Source of the DNA: Haliclystus octoradiatus
Lineage: Eukaryota; Cnidaria; Staurozoa; Stauromedusae; Haliclystidae
Direction: 5' to 3'
Assembly (NCBI GenBank): GCA_916610825.1
Contig: OU744447.1
Coordinates: 8,749,402 to 8,813,401 of the forward strand
DNA: 64,000 bases
Shown: positions 10,401 to 20,777 of the stretch, piece after piece
How the letters are laid out: each line of letters opens with the position of its first letter
Numbering within the stretch: position 1 is the stretch's first letter
Position numbers and translations under genes: made by a program
The notes under the pieces: generated by a model
What the model saw: only the letters and a program-made list of their open reading frames with translations
The model's database searches: none
What the model was told of the DNA's origin: nothing

Positions 10401-11665
10401 CAGAAAGTTGGTAATCAATCTGATAGAACATTTTGCCATTGATGAATGGATTTTGGATTATTTGTTTTTGGTTGTAATAATTATTTCATTGTATCTGTCT
10501 TATAGTATATCCGTACTTAGTTTTTCTGTTTGTCAATTTGTTCTAAACTATTACTATTCCATATTCATAGTTACGCTAAATCTAACTGTTGTTATCTTGT
10601 GTGACATGCGCGATGCTGTCATGTCGACCACTCAGGTCGGCAATATATTAAACAACGACCAGAAGAAATACAGAAAATGGAAGAACAATACCAAAGAGCA
10701 TTTTGCCGCTGTTAAACTATTTTTGATTGTAACTGTTATTTCACCGTGTTTGTATCGTATATTCGTAATTAGTTCTTGTGCTAAAATATCTCTCCTGTAA
10801 TTATTGTTTGCCATTGTTAAAAAGTATAATACCGTTCCGATAAATTCAATAGCCAAATTAATTAGATTTTTATATAAATATTCATGTAACTTTTTAACTC
10901 TCTCTTTTCACATTGCCTGAAGATGATTTTAGATTAAATCGAAACTGTTGCGCCAATTATTGTGTGTTTTTTTATCGCATATACCCTCATGAAATATAGA
11001 AATTTTCCTTTGTTTTTTTCGTAAGAACATGGACTTTTAGGATCTTCATTCTCATTTGCTGTGAAATTTAACGGTTTTTCTCTGTCAAAAAATTACCGAA
11101 GAATCCCCCACGGGCTTCAATGTTAATGTCAAAATACAAGTTTTACGAATCCAAAAGATAAGATTTATGGTAACCATCTAAAATTACAGCTCAAATATAC
11201 AAGAAAGAAAATCGTTATTCAATAAAAAAGACGTCAGACCAGATGTTTCAGACCAGCCTCACATCAATAAAAATTGACTTACATTATTATTATTTTAACA
11301 AATTTTCTTTTAAATGTGAATGGTGAATGTATTTTGGATTCATTTTCTAGTCCAAGTTTTTCAATTTTAGTAGTTTAAATTGATTATATTATATTTTTTA
11401 ATATGATGAACCTCTGTGAGGGGAATTCAACCACACCTATAACAGTTTGGGGGGTAACTAAAAGTTAGACTCACAAAAAAAAACAAAAATACCATATCGT
11501 AAACGATACCATAACTCTCTACAAATAATTAATAATTAATGATCAATCAATCAATGTATGATAAGATTTTCTTACGTGCTGTTGAGCTTGTGTTGTATAG
11601 CAACCGAACAGTAATAAAACTGCTAAAATCGTTTCCTCTTTCATTATGATTATGGAAATCTTAAT
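2185..11665 (-). CDS. DOMON gene 1: secreted multi-DOMON protein, spliced, 3' end outside window
   Basis: This is a gene model assembled from splice sites and conserved frame. The coding exons in transcript order are 11644-11576, 8982-8791, 8121-8017, 6766-6708, 5954-5860, 4944-4847, 3831-3646 and 2283-2185, summing to 903 nt or 301 open codons. Residues 1-20 look like a signal peptide. Residues 24-206 form a complete DOMON domain, and residues 207-301 form the first half of a second. DOMON domains of the FRRS1/CYB561 group bind b-type heme with axial Met and His; candidates here are Met87 and His181, with Met268 in the second domain. No transmembrane cytochrome b561 part is seen, so an extracellular protein is inferred. 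Every junction is GT-AG and in phase. The gene is a paralogue of gene 2 at 26.6-52.9 kb. It most resembles FRRS1-like DOMON proteins; the exact orthologue is unknown. The 3' end lies left of base 1 or in unrecognised exons below 2185. Confidence 0.82.
3646..3831 (-). CDS. Gene 1 exon A2: N-terminal half of DOMON domain 2
   Basis: This is a 186-nt exon of 62 codons, phase 0 to 0, with acceptor CCATGTAG and donor GTAAAA. It reads ITALDCGTTFGC, then TCDYLVKYRRVG, and later QWIGLGFNENVERPM, with the heme-ligand Met again the last codon. It is about half identical to exon A1 and to gene 2 exon A, so the repeat is old and its frame has been kept. Confidence 0.87.
4431..4493 (+). repeat. (ATG)n microsatellite
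   Basis: About 21 uninterrupted ATG units. It lies in gene 1 intron D/A2 and could be a LINE tail, but no LINE sequence adjoins it. Confidence 0.95.
4847..4944 (-). CDS. Gene 1 exon D of DOMON domain 1, with heme His
   Basis: This is a 98-nt exon, phase 1 in and phase 0 out. The acceptor is GATTTTAG and the donor GTAAAT. It reads TDQITYHGTNNYVFSQVDV; the His of YHG is the expected second heme ligand (residue 181, 94 residues after Met87). A short linker (VVKEVQAITS) joins directly to the second DOMON domain. It aligns with the start of gene 2 exon D ([13 protein letters not shown]). Confidence 0.83.
5620..5690. repeat. Hairpin related to foldback repeats
   Basis: AAGTGTTGAAAGCA and its complement TGCTTTCAACACTT flank a 17-base centre. 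GAGTGT and TGTAACCCTTT nearby recall the palindrome at 55404-55590. It lies in gene 1 intron C2/D. Confidence 0.6.
5860..5954 (-). CDS. Gene 1 exon C2 of DOMON domain 1
   Basis: This is a 95-nt exon, phase 2 in and phase 1 out. The acceptor is CCGATAG and the donor GTAAAA. It starts FSVPYNG, giving CTFSVP after splicing, and contains HLLVMAVGPLQTG, the typical hydrophobic strand plus A-x-G....G turn of DOMON domains. The gene 2 counterpart, 27515-27421, is also exactly 95 nt. Confidence 0.85.
6708..6766 (-). CDS. Gene 1 exon C1 of DOMON domain 1
   Basis: This is a 59-nt exon, phase 0 in and phase 2 out. The acceptor is TTGTTTCAG and the donor GTGAGA. The peptide ends VDGVIIC and then a Thr split over the junction; this corresponds to the strand before the conserved C-x-F motif. 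Its length and phases equal those of gene 2 exon 28293-28235, which supports a call that would be too short to make alone. Confidence 0.8.
7015..7620 (+). pseudogene. Ty3/Gypsy integrase fragment
   Basis: The plus strand reads VADYFAKWTETYAIPNQEAP and, after frameshifts, VHSGHGRNF-like, MVEKFKQRLKAMLSVF and LLMTYRSAVMML motifs. These are the core and C-terminal regions of a Mag/CsRN1-like Gypsy integrase. A trace of the C-terminal region (AAWLYSPRRR) occurs near 7565-7600. Many stops and frameshifts make it dead. No LTR was found nearby. It sits in gene 1 intron B1/C1, antisense to the gene. Confidence 0.8.
8017..8121 (-). CDS. Gene 1 exon B1: middle of DOMON domain 1
   Basis: This is a 105-nt exon of 35 codons, phase 0 to 0, with acceptor TCTATAG and donor GTGAGT. 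It begins IGTRGVICQ, the strand that follows the heme Met in DOMON domains, and continues VITQKAFNN, then RPP. Exons at 2283-2185 and 34390-34292 are clear homologues with the same borders. Confidence 0.85.
8791..8982 (-). CDS. Gene 1 exon A1: N-terminal half of DOMON domain 1
   Basis: This is a 192-nt exon of 64 codons, phase 0 to phase 0, with acceptor ATTCAG and donor GTATGT. It carries the DOMON signature: Cys-Gly near the start, YGC, a Cys about nine residues on, then TCDYLVMYK, an acidic strand (IEFKVSVR) and WNWIGVGFN. It ends EKPM. The final Met is the expected axial heme ligand by analogy to plant AIR12 and other CYB561-type DOMON domains. Four Cys are present, as in the other two copies of this exon in the window. 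Confidence 0.88.
10028..11001. mobile_element. Foldback element with long terminal inverted repeats and internal duplication
   Basis: The arms at about 10028-10193 and 10836-11001 are near-perfect inverted copies of about 165 bp. Between them a segment of roughly 110 bp occurs twice (10298-10405 and 10565-10672), starting ATAGTTACG and containing TGTGACATGCGCGATGCTG. The element lies in the intron between the signal exon and exon A1 of gene 1. No transposase is present, and the target duplication is unclear. Confidence 0.85.
10171..10800 (+). CDS. Unidentified 209-codon ORF with two repeats, inside foldback element
   Basis: The ORF is open for 209 codons, starting in the left arm (MAIEFIGTLFG). 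It contains two diverged copies of a unit that begins FIVTLYLTVVILCDMRDAVM, continues with QVGN and NND, then KYRK, and ends in a hydrophobic stretch that could cross a membrane. The family was not recognised. Its length is unusual for AT-rich non-coding DNA, and both copies share one frame. It may be a captured gene fragment, an element-coded protein or chance. There is no splice or promoter evidence. Confidence 0.35.
   Translation: MAIEFIGTLFGVSMMWYIYRPEGIAHQFIWCQCGLKDFELTFIVTLYLTVVILCDMRDAVMSANQVGNFFNNDHTKYRKLVINLIEHFAIDEWILDYLFLVVIIISLYLSYSISVLSFSVCQFVLNYYYSIFIVTLNLTVVILCDMRDAVMSTTQVGNILNNDQKKYRKWKNNTKEHFAAVKLFLIVTVISPCLYRIFVISSCAKISLL
11576..11665 (-). CDS. Gene 1 first coding exon: signal peptide
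   Basis: The ATG is at 11644-11642 and 23 codons follow to a GTAAGA donor, ending in phase 0. The peptide begins MKEETILAVLLLFGCY, which is a charged start, a hydrophobic core of about ten residues and a probable cleavage after TQA. A 3' splice acceptor (TTTTAG after a T-rich stretch) lies 21 nt before the ATG, so the exon begins at 11665 and the true 5' end lies upstream or comes from a spliced leader. The start choice rests on the signal peptide and the phase-0 match to the next exon. Confidence 0.8.
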
Positions 11666-14230
11666 CTAAAATCAATTAAAGAAAATATATCGTAATCTCA
11701 GCATTTGAACATTCGAAGCATTATAATTGTGTCTGTGGTCACATGAAAATTCTACAAAGTGACTGCTTCGAACAGGTCAGATATTCAACGAAAGTACAGT
11801 ATAGGATAATAAATTGCAATAATCTGATAAATTCACAGAGTCCTGTAGATCATCAGTCTTATAGAATTGATTATAAATCATAATTACGCTTTACCCAGGT
11901 TACATATGATAATGAGTTTAAAGAGAACGTTTTCAATATGACCGATGTGTTTGTAACATTTACAAGGCAATTGCAATACAGTGTAATAAAAGATGGTATG
12001 AGTTTCCTGTGCACTTTCAACCTGGAATAATATATTGTGTCTATCTCTATCCTACACAAATTAAAGTTAGCTCTTATTGCATCTTCTAATATAAATATAT
12101 ATATTATATTATTGTTGGCATATATAAGACACCTTGCTTTTATGTTTACATAAGTATAATATGCCTTGTCAACTCAGTTGGTCATGTATTCTGAAATTAG
12201 AAGCATATGAACGTCCAAAAAAAACCTACACAGACTAAGTTTATAACTGCAGCAATGTTGGATAAGTTTAGATAAAGTTTATGTAAATATTGAGAGGTAG
12301 TTATTTAGCTTTCATTAACTTTGCGTGGGACAATTATGGAGTAAAACATAATTGCTTCAAGGAAAGCGACAATACAAAGCCAGGTTTACAAGGCAAGTCA
12401 AAGGTCCGTGAGTCAGCAAACCAAAGTCACTAGCAAACGAATACACGATTTCCTTCCCTACCAACAGTAAATAAATCTAAACTGTTTTTGTGTTTGAAAG
12501 ATAAATTCAAAAAGATAAGAGATCACAGAATGAGGAGAATTCATAAAATCATAAAAACAATAATATGAAATATGAAATATGAAATGTATTAGAACAATTT
12601 ATTTGCAGTAAAATCAACTGCAATAATTTAATACTTTATATTTGCTCACACATCGAGTAGAACTAAATATTACAAAGAAAGTATACATTTTTAAAATACC
12701 CTTTGAGCCAACAACCTTAGAATAAATAAATATTTATATGTCGATCCAAATTAAATTGCTCCTTACCTTCGAAGTATTATAATTTGAATGCGATAAATAT
12801 CAAACAGTCAAACGTTACCGTTGATGATTATGTTTCATGTAAAAAATCGTTGTAGTTTGCAAATGGGGAGGGCTTTCATTTACGCAGAAGACTATTGTAA
12901 TTTGACAATGAAGTCAATCGATCCAGATACACCGAATACATTGGACACTCATTGTATCTCATACTTTTATTGTTGAGTAATTTAATAGGATTTTTGCGTG
13001 AAAAAGCAAAGGGAGTCATCAAAAAATAATTACTTCGCACGACCATGTTCCAATAACGCGTTGCAATGAATGGTTCGAATGTTTCGAATTCTACTTCAGT
13101 TGATAAAAAGTGTCTTGGAACGGGTCTTGGAATAACGTTTTATGACAAAAGATAGCGATAAAAATTGTACAAGTAGTTGTGGACAATGTTTGAGATATTC
13201 ATGATATCCATCATCCGGTCAAAAAAGTAGGTTATTCACAAACTAGGCCACTATACAGTATATATATATAAAGTAATTGTGTGGGCAAAACATTGATTTG
13301 AGTGCTCAATGCTAAAAGCAGAGCAATATAAACGGACGGATAAACTCGTGATCTTTGATCTATTATTTATATGTATATATATATGGTACTAAGCTTATTG
13401 CATTCTATTCTATTTTATTTACATCGTATACATTCTACTTTCGTTGGTTAGTTTTTAGATCAACTGTTCTATCAACAATATTTTTGCGTGGTTTGCTCTT
13501 CATTAGTGCTCCATATTCTCCATAGAATCCATAGAAAGTACTAAATATATTCGTACTAAATTCAAATATGAATGAGATTGGTTATGTCAATCTTGATCAA
13601 TATGTTTAAAACATATCTCCTTGGTAAAGCGTTTCAATAAAAAGTTCATGGGCAACGGTACTATTCATGAAGGTAGTTAAAACCTAATTGGAAAAACCGA
13701 TATGATTCGATGAGGGAAAAACTATTTTTCCATGTATAGGCCTGTTCTGTATATTCCTTTTATATAAATGTTCATGATATTTTGTATAAAATAGCCGGGA
13801 AAATAGCTCGATTAATTTATGTGAAACTTCGTTATTTCTATATTACTCAGTTGAAAATAGCAGACGTGTTATATTGTCTTAACGTTGCTACAGTGTACTA
13901 TACATTTCCATTAGAGCATAATTCATACTTTCTGTTCTGTGCAGGGACGACGCCGGTGCAGTGGGAGCAACTGCTCCTCCAGTCTTTGAGGAGTGCGAGA
14001 GCGGTGATAAGATGCACCTTTCATAAAATTTAATCTACTATGTATCTATGGTGTATATATATGCCACAACACCTAAAGGTTCTATATAGCATGCTCTGTT
14101 TTAACAAACATTGATCACTCATTCTTACGTTTAAATTAAATATACCACTACCGCTATAAATATTAGTTAATAATCAGTTAATAAGATTAATTGTGATCTT
14201 ATTGTTCAGTAATAAAATATAAATATGATA
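11666..14230. other. 2.6 kb upstream of gene 1, no gene seen
   Basis: AT-rich DNA with short TATATA runs (12101-12115, 13258-13272, 13370-13384). It would hold the promoter and any untranslated first exon of gene 1. No coding exon or known repeat was recognised. Confidence 0.5.
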
Positions 14231-14235
14231 CCAGT

Positions 14236-14382
14236 TGTAATAATCAACAATGCAAGATGAACCAAATCAATACTCATTGATAGCGAGTGATATTTTATGT
14301 ATAACGACCAAGAAGAATACTCTTGTATATGTCCATGTGTCGTTGTCATGTGACAATGACGTCATACTACATGATTACTATA
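14236..14382 (-). repeat. Gypsy-1 3' LTR
   Basis: In plus orientation it begins TGTAATAATCAACAA and ends ATGATTACTATA, where the canonical final CA has mutated to TA. It matches the LTR at 20778-20929 along its length with scattered differences. Confidence 0.9.
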
Positions 14383-14619
14383 TCTCCCCAAAGTTCTGAG
14401 AATTTCATGAAAAGCACTGAATAATAGAATCAAATATAAGTTTACTATTTTATGAAATGCTTAAAAGTTGAGTAATTAGTTACATGATGTATGAGCTACT
14501 GTATTACGGATAATAAGGATCATAAGGATTAAGTTGAAATGAAATCATATATGGTTTAAATTAAAATTAACTATCAGTGCTGTAATAGGTGTTAAAGTAA
14601 CATTCCTAATAGCTATGTA

Positions 14620-16700
14620 TACGATTGTACCAAGCAGTGACGGTTGGCCACCTCGAGAGACGGTCAATGTAGACTAAGTAAGAATGACCAGCGTGGCTAA
14701 ATAGGTCAGCTGAACAGTCTTCAAATGGGAGGGATGGATTTCGTTCAACCACAGGGGGCTCATTTGGTAAGGATGCTTGACGCTCTTAACAGGTATGACA
14801 AACCATAACAGTGTTTGATATATCAAAGTTAAGACCTGGCCAGTATACAGTCTGTCGTGCATGCCTTTTTGTTCTTTGGATTCCTTGATGGGATGAATGA
14901 AATTGCTGTAATATATATTTCCTTTGCGTCTTCGGTATAATAATACGATTTGCTATTGAAAAAGGATTAATCCTGAATCGTGAGATAGATTATCCTTGGA
15001 ACCCCAGTATGAACGTAAGAAGGTTGGTAGATTAGGATCATCTATGTGTAGCGGGCCATCCACAGGGGTCCACGATAAAGCTTCTGGTAATCAATGATTC
15101 TTTCCTTGTTTCCATTCAGCAGAGAAAGTGTATGGCATAAGCTTTTCTCTGAGATGCTGTAAACGAGAATTATCAATTTGATCCAGTGTATAATCATTTA
15201 GCATTGGAAATAGTGGTTTATGGTCAGTGTAGGTCATGAAATTAGGCTGACCAAGTAAATAATGTCTGCATTTTAATACAGCCTAAACAATAGCAAGCAT
15301 TTCTGGCTCAATGATCGCATATCTAGGTTCAGTTTCATTAAAAAACCTGAAACCATCTTGAATGAGATGTGAACGGCCATCTTGTGTTTTTTTGTAAAAG
15401 GGAAAACCCTAGTTCATACAAGCGAGATGCATCAGTATGTAAAATGATGGGTAGATCTGAGATCTGATTGAAATGGTTGTAGTAATGGTGGAGATGACAA
15501 TACTCCCTTGACAGTTGTAAATGCTAGTTCATGTTCGGGATCGGGTGTCCAATTAAAGGCGTGATCTTTTTTCAGTAGACTTCGTGTAGAGGTTGAGCAG
15601 CTGAAAGACAATTCGTAAAATCACCGAACTGGTTAGCATGTCCTAGAAGCGATCGTAGATCAGTTAGATTGAGTGGTCTAGAAAATTCAGTAATTGCCCT
15701 GATTTTTGCAGGATCAACTTTAATACCATGTATACCCACAAGATGACCGACCAATTTGACCTCTTGCTGTGCGAAATTAAATTTGATAGGATTTAGCGTA
15801 ATGCCGTAATCACGACAGCGTTGTAATAGCGTAATTAATTGTTTAATATGAGCAGTAATGATTGTTCTCTGATTAAGATGTCATCAACAATTGTCTACGT
15901 TTTCCACACCAGATATAGCAAGGTCACCACGACGATTGTACTCATCTGCAGCTCCTACAAAACCCGTAGGGGCCCTAAGAAATTTGTAGCGATCCCACGG
16001 GGGTAATAAAGGTTGTTGAATGATGGCTTTGTTGGTCGATGGGGGTTTGCCAGTATGTGTTGCGTCTAGAGTTGTGAAATATCTGTCTGTTGTTTTATAG
16101 TTAGATAACGAGTCATTTACTTATGGCATCGGATGAGTTCGACATAAAACGTTTGAATTCAATTTGATTAAGTCTACACAGATGCGGACATCCCCATTTG
16201 GCTTAGGGACTACAACAATCGGATGTGTCCAAATAGCAGGTTCGTCACCGATAGGGCTGATAATTCCTCGAGCAACCATATTTTGAGAGCTTTTTGCGTT
16301 TTATCCCGAAATGCAAGAGGGATTTTTCTGCTAGAACACAGGCAGAATGGTTGAACATTGTCTTTTAAATGAATCTTCATAGCAGCATCCGTGGTTACAA
16401 GGGAGTCGACCATTTGTCGAAAAGACATCCAAAAATATTGTCAATAAATGCTCTTTGAATATTGTTTTTTCTGCTTCTGAGTGATCAGATGGGGTTGGAT
16501 GAGGCAGATTGGCAAAAATACCAGCCTCTGTAAATTGAGAAGCATGTGAGTCTGTTGGCATGGTAACTTTCTGTAATTGCGAGACTGTTATGTTTTGACC
16601 TTTGATGTTTGGAAGCGGCCAACTAAGAGAAAGTAGTCCAAGCTCTTTACATCCTTGGAAAGAAAGCAACTGCAAGATAACGCTGTCACAAATGTAAACT
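14620..16700 (-). pseudogene. Gypsy-1 pol: protease remnant, RT, RNase H and truncated integrase
   Basis: In order on the minus strand: an end-of-protease/linker region (LLSFQGCKELGLLSL), the RT entry region (IHLKDNVQPFCL, RKIPLAFR), a palm remnant (FLRAPTGFVGAADEYNR), then LVGHLVGIHGIKVDP and LRSLLGHANQFGDF leading to RNase H, and the integrase zinc-binding end (ARQTVYWPGLNFDISNTV, CHTC) with SADLFSHAGHSYLVYIDRL. The catalytic D-D of RT is disrupted by frameshifts. The integrase core stops near 14620, about 240 bp before the LTR. Confidence 0.85.
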
Positions 16701-17380
16701 CAAGTAGCTGTTGAGTTGTCATGGTAACTCAATGATACATCAAGAATACCTTTGCAATTTATTATTTCATTATTGGCTGAGAAAATTGAAAATTGTAGCG
16801 TACTTCCTTGAGTGATTGAGCGACTTCACGCGAGAAAAACGGATTAAAAAACACAAAACATAAAAGTATTGAAAGCAAAAATAATTTAAATTTCTTTCCC
16901 AGCTACTTTGGTAATGTTTTTCTAACTTCTCATCCCGGGTTCTCATCTTATCCAAGGTCGTTTACAATTTCATCCTAGTAAATTCTTTCAGCATGTCCTC
17001 ACTGAATCTCGCTGTTGTGAAAAATGACAGGAAATGTGTGCATCGTAAAAATCACGTGACAAATGTGAAAGTGCACTTTCAACCTCAAAATGAGAAACAA
17101 TACAGCTGCTCTCTGATGTTCGCTGCGTTTCCTGACCAGGGTTTGTCTCTATAAACTATGTCAAAATGGTAATCTGCAATCTACTACTACTGAACGTGTT
17201 TCACTTTAGACAATGCACAACAATATTAACAATGCTATGAAAGCAGACACTATTGTTGTTGCAAAATTAGCATCAAATGGCAGCCTGAAACCATATTTTA
17301 TAGAGACAAACCGTTTGATGTGCTTTGTTGTGTAGGTGTTGATCTGTTTTTACGAAAGCAGACCCTTGCGAACTGCCCAC

Positions 17381-17562
17381 CTACTTGACAAAATGTGCAC
17401 GTTGCTTTGGAGGCGGGGCAAGACTTGCGCTCGTTATGTTTATCTTCGCCGCACCAACGGCACTTTTCGGTTTGTTTGACGGAGCCGGTTTTGTTGAAAT
17501 TTCAGCATGTGGGCCATAAGTTGTAGTTTTCGATATTTGATGATGAGTTGGTAGTGAATTAC
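17381..17562 (-). pseudogene. Gypsy-1 gag, nucleocapsid part
   Basis: After the nested insertions gag resumes with NSLPTHHQISKTTTYG. A second frame shows two zinc knuckles: C-x2-C-x4-H-x5-C in CRWCGEDKHNERKSC, then C-x2-C...C in CTFCQVGGQFARVC, where the His has become Gln. These bind RNA in active elements. Confidence 0.8.
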
Positions 17563-17570
17563 TTAATAGA

Positions 17571-18522
17571 CTAGCCTGCGCGCAGACCCAAATCTTTTTT
17601 TTTATGATTAGTAGGGTCTGCGTAATATCGACAGAAAGCTTGCGCTTGGCGGAAGTTAGAGGGAGTGGCGGAACGTCATTACACTTTAACTCCTGCTGTT
17701 CAGCGTTGTTCAACTACAGACGGCGTCATAAACAGCATTTCTGCAAGTCCGATTTTCGTAAATAACAAAACTTTTCACAATCAAAATTGACACTTATTAT
17801 TTACGAAATAAAATGAGTTGATTCATAACCACGTTCAAATGATTAATACTAACTTCATACACCGTACTATTTCTGTTCAATATGAAGCGATCTAAGTTGG
17901 CTAATGTTTTTAATGCATTTGTTTTTCACAAAGAAACTCGAAAATTGACATCAATGATGAGAATTAGTCTTTCGTAAAGAAATATTTTTGTAATCCATTG
18001 CCATGGCGCAGTGAACGAGATCCAGAGATTAAATCGTTCTATATCTAATACAATGATTTGTTCTTTCGATATTACCCATGACAAATTGGCTTTTACGACG
18101 AACAGAAACACAATCCAAATAAATTTCAATATCTTGAAATCAAGTCTTTGTTGGCCGGTGCTGCAAGTGAAATAGCATGTCCCGTCCTCTGTGAAAGGCA
18201 AATTAATAAAGTCTGTGTTGAATAAAAATTCTGAGGTCTCCCTCGTACAAAACTGAAAAACGAACACAAGCCAATGATTTTATCGAAGAAGAACGACGTT
18301 TTACTTGAAAAGGAATGCGTCAAGAACTTATATTTATCGACCAATCATGTTCTGGTTCTAGTTCTGGAGAACTCGCTAGCGATTGGCTGATGAACAATAG
18401 ACAAACAATAGATTTCTCACGTTTCTGCCACTCCCCCTAATTCAGTCCAGCGCAAGCTTTCTGTCGATATTACGCAGACACTACTAATCATAAAAAAAAG
18501 ATTTGGGTCTGCACGCAGGCTA
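17571..18522. mobile_element. hAT-like non-autonomous transposon nested in Gypsy-1
   Basis: Terminal inverted repeats of about 100 bp start CTAGCCTGCG on the left and end CGCAGGCTA on the right. They share the TTTGGGTCTGC and TCTGTCGATATTACGCAGAC stretches. An exact 8-bp target duplication TTAATAGA lies at 17563-17570 and 18523-18530, the size typical of hAT elements. There is no transposase. A related diverged end with TTTGGGTCTGCGTTCAG occurs at 849-873. Confidence 0.88.
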
Positions 18523-18524
18523 TT

Positions 18525-19858
18525 AATAGACCAAATCGGCTATTTCTTCAATTTCCTGAGACGTGACCCAGATGCGGGACTCAGTTTGTGCTTTTTCGAG
18601 CAAACGTTTTTTTGCGTCTTGTTGCTATTCGAGAAGGTCGTGCTTAAGTGATCTCATAATACACATTGTAAACTACCTATTTAATTGAAACGTCCAATAT
18701 TTAGTATTTGGAAGGATATTATTCGATGGGTGTAAAAGATTTTCTGTCGATTTTGGAGTGATGAAGCTTTATTAAAAGAGAAGCTGCACCAACTTTGATC
18801 GCTGTGGATGACCGTAAAATTGGAACCGAAATGTTTATGGATTTTGAAACATAGGTTCAAAGCATTTGAAAAACTACCGTGAAAACAAAACAAGCTAAGC
18901 TAAATTGAAGATGAATATGCAGTTTGAATTGGAAAGATTTTAACATTGTTTTGTTATAGTGAACAATTGCGTATATCATATACATGGACTATGAAATTTG
19001 GAATGAAAAATGTCATGATTTGCGATGTTTTGAAGCATTGAAATCAAATTAATCTTTTCTTATTTAAATAAAATACCAAGCATTTATGACTTAAAAAATG
19101 TATTAATATTATGTAGAAGTCTTATATGTAGGCTACATATGTTAGCAGAAACGTTATATTTTACGAAGAACTAGCAGCGAGTTTGATGGACTTCGATGAA
19201 AATTTCACGAAACTCTGATTTGATCGAGTCATAAAATGACTTGTGTTGCTCATTTATATTACCTTTCCTATAAATATGACTGTTGTATGTTTATATTGTT
19301 CATTTGAAAAGCTAGGAATTTATTTATTTCAATGTTATGTTATAATTTACAGTTATAAATTGATGTTGTTTTAGTTCTTTCTTTACTGCGCGGCACATCT
19401 CAATGTTTGAAAACGCATGGAGTTCTGTGTTCTACGTCATCAGCAATGTTTACGATCAACTCTATAATTCTACTGTACATGCCATATTGTTCGTAAAATA
19501 ATGAAATTTTTTGTTCATTACATTAAATATGCTGGATACCATCATATAGTACTGTTTTTGAATGGAAATTGTAGCGAGACACAATAATTATATCAAGAAA
19601 TGCTACTTTTTGATGGAATAATTGACGATGATGGAGTACCGATATATAAATTTCAAGGTCCCAGGCGTTTTTATTGAGTCTTGAACTACTTGAATCCATC
19701 TTGAAATTCCCACAAATCATTTAAATAGTAAATTTAAGAGCAAGTTATGAAGAGGAATATGCGAGAAAAATAATTGCGCTTAGACCATTGCGTTCTGTTG
19801 TTGAAAAACCCAAATACCGCATTCAGGTCACGTGACGCGTTAGCCGATTTGGTCTATT
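18525..19858. mobile_element. Second TIR element nested in Gypsy-1 gag
   Basis: There is a perfect 18-bp inverted repeat, AATAGACCAAATCGGCTA at 18525-18542 and its reverse complement at 19841-19858, extended by weaker similarity. The 1.3-kb interior has no recognisable protein. Removing it and the adjacent hAT-like element rejoins the two gag parts. The target duplication is not clear. The hAT-like element hit its left end, so this one is older. Confidence 0.7.
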
Positions 19859-19859
19859 G

Positions 19860-20660
19860 TTCTGAATTGGAAACAGCAGCCTCTTCAGAGCAACACAAAT
19901 CAACAACGTCCTGGAGTGTAGGTGATGGACGGAACTTCATTAACTTGCGTTTTGTCTCCTGGGATGTAATTCCGGCAGTAAGAACCGTAGCAATTTGGTC
20001 TTCACTACAGGTTTCGAAGAGGTCGGCATTGTGAGTCAACTTTTTGGTTTTAACTAAAAAGTCTTTGAACAGTTCGTCATTTGCTGTTTGCAATTGATAA
20101 AGGTCACTCTGTCAATGATTATGTTTTGTTTCGAACGATAAGGTTTTTCTATGAGAAATAATATCTCATTTGCCGCTTTAGGAGTGTCATTAGGGACACC
20201 TAGAGAGTACAATATTGTATCTCTCATGTCGGAAGTCAAACAACTACGGAGACGAGCAAGCTGTTCCTGTTGAGGGAATTCATCCAACTTACCCAACATC
20301 ACGTTGTCGTGCCGTTGTTCTTGTTGTTTGGAATTCAGGGCACGTGGTTGTTGCTGCCAGTTGCGGTGGTGCTGTCGGTGCTGAATAACGTGGTTTGCCA
20401 GACGGTTTGTTTACTGGAAGAGTGTCCGGGTTCAGCCGGTTTATCAACATCTTCGTTTGTTTCAGTAGTTGATCTTCTCGGGCTCTGGATGATTGCAACA
20501 TAGCATGTTGTTGCTTGATTGTATCCTCTACCCATGAAGGAATATTTTGTTAACTATTGTCGAGGTTGTTATTAGATTGACAGTTCCTCTCATTGTTTGT
20601 AACATCTTCATTGACATCATTCTGAGCGAAGCCTTGAGTAGCTCCTCGTGTGTTTGGCAT
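19860..20660 (-). pseudogene. Gypsy-1 gag, main part
   Basis: It starts at MPNTRGATQGFAQ (20660-20658) and runs with stops and a frameshift through IPSWVEDTIKQQ, LDEFPQQEQLARLRSCL and [10 protein letters not shown] to LTHNADLFETCSEDQIATVL and [16 protein letters not shown]. Gypsy-3 gag (37711-38544) aligns well, including the shared IPSW and LCCSEEAA motifs. The frame is cut at 19858 by a nested transposon. Confidence 0.85.
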
Positions 20661-20760
20661 ACTAGCTTAAACTTCAAATGATATGGGTGAAAATGAAAAT
20701 AATATAATTAAATGTAAACTACCATAACATATATTATAGTTATGAATATAGTTGGATAGA

Positions 20761-20777
20761 TCCTGTCAACTGCGCCA
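20761..20777 (-). promoter_or_regulatory. Gypsy-1 primer binding site
   Basis: In element orientation the bases directly after the LTR are TGGCGCAGTTGACAGGA. The first nine match the complement of a tRNA 3' end of the Ser type (..ACTGCGCCA), as used by several animal Gypsy elements. Gypsy-3 and Gypsy-4 have the same first eleven bases. Confidence 0.8.
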
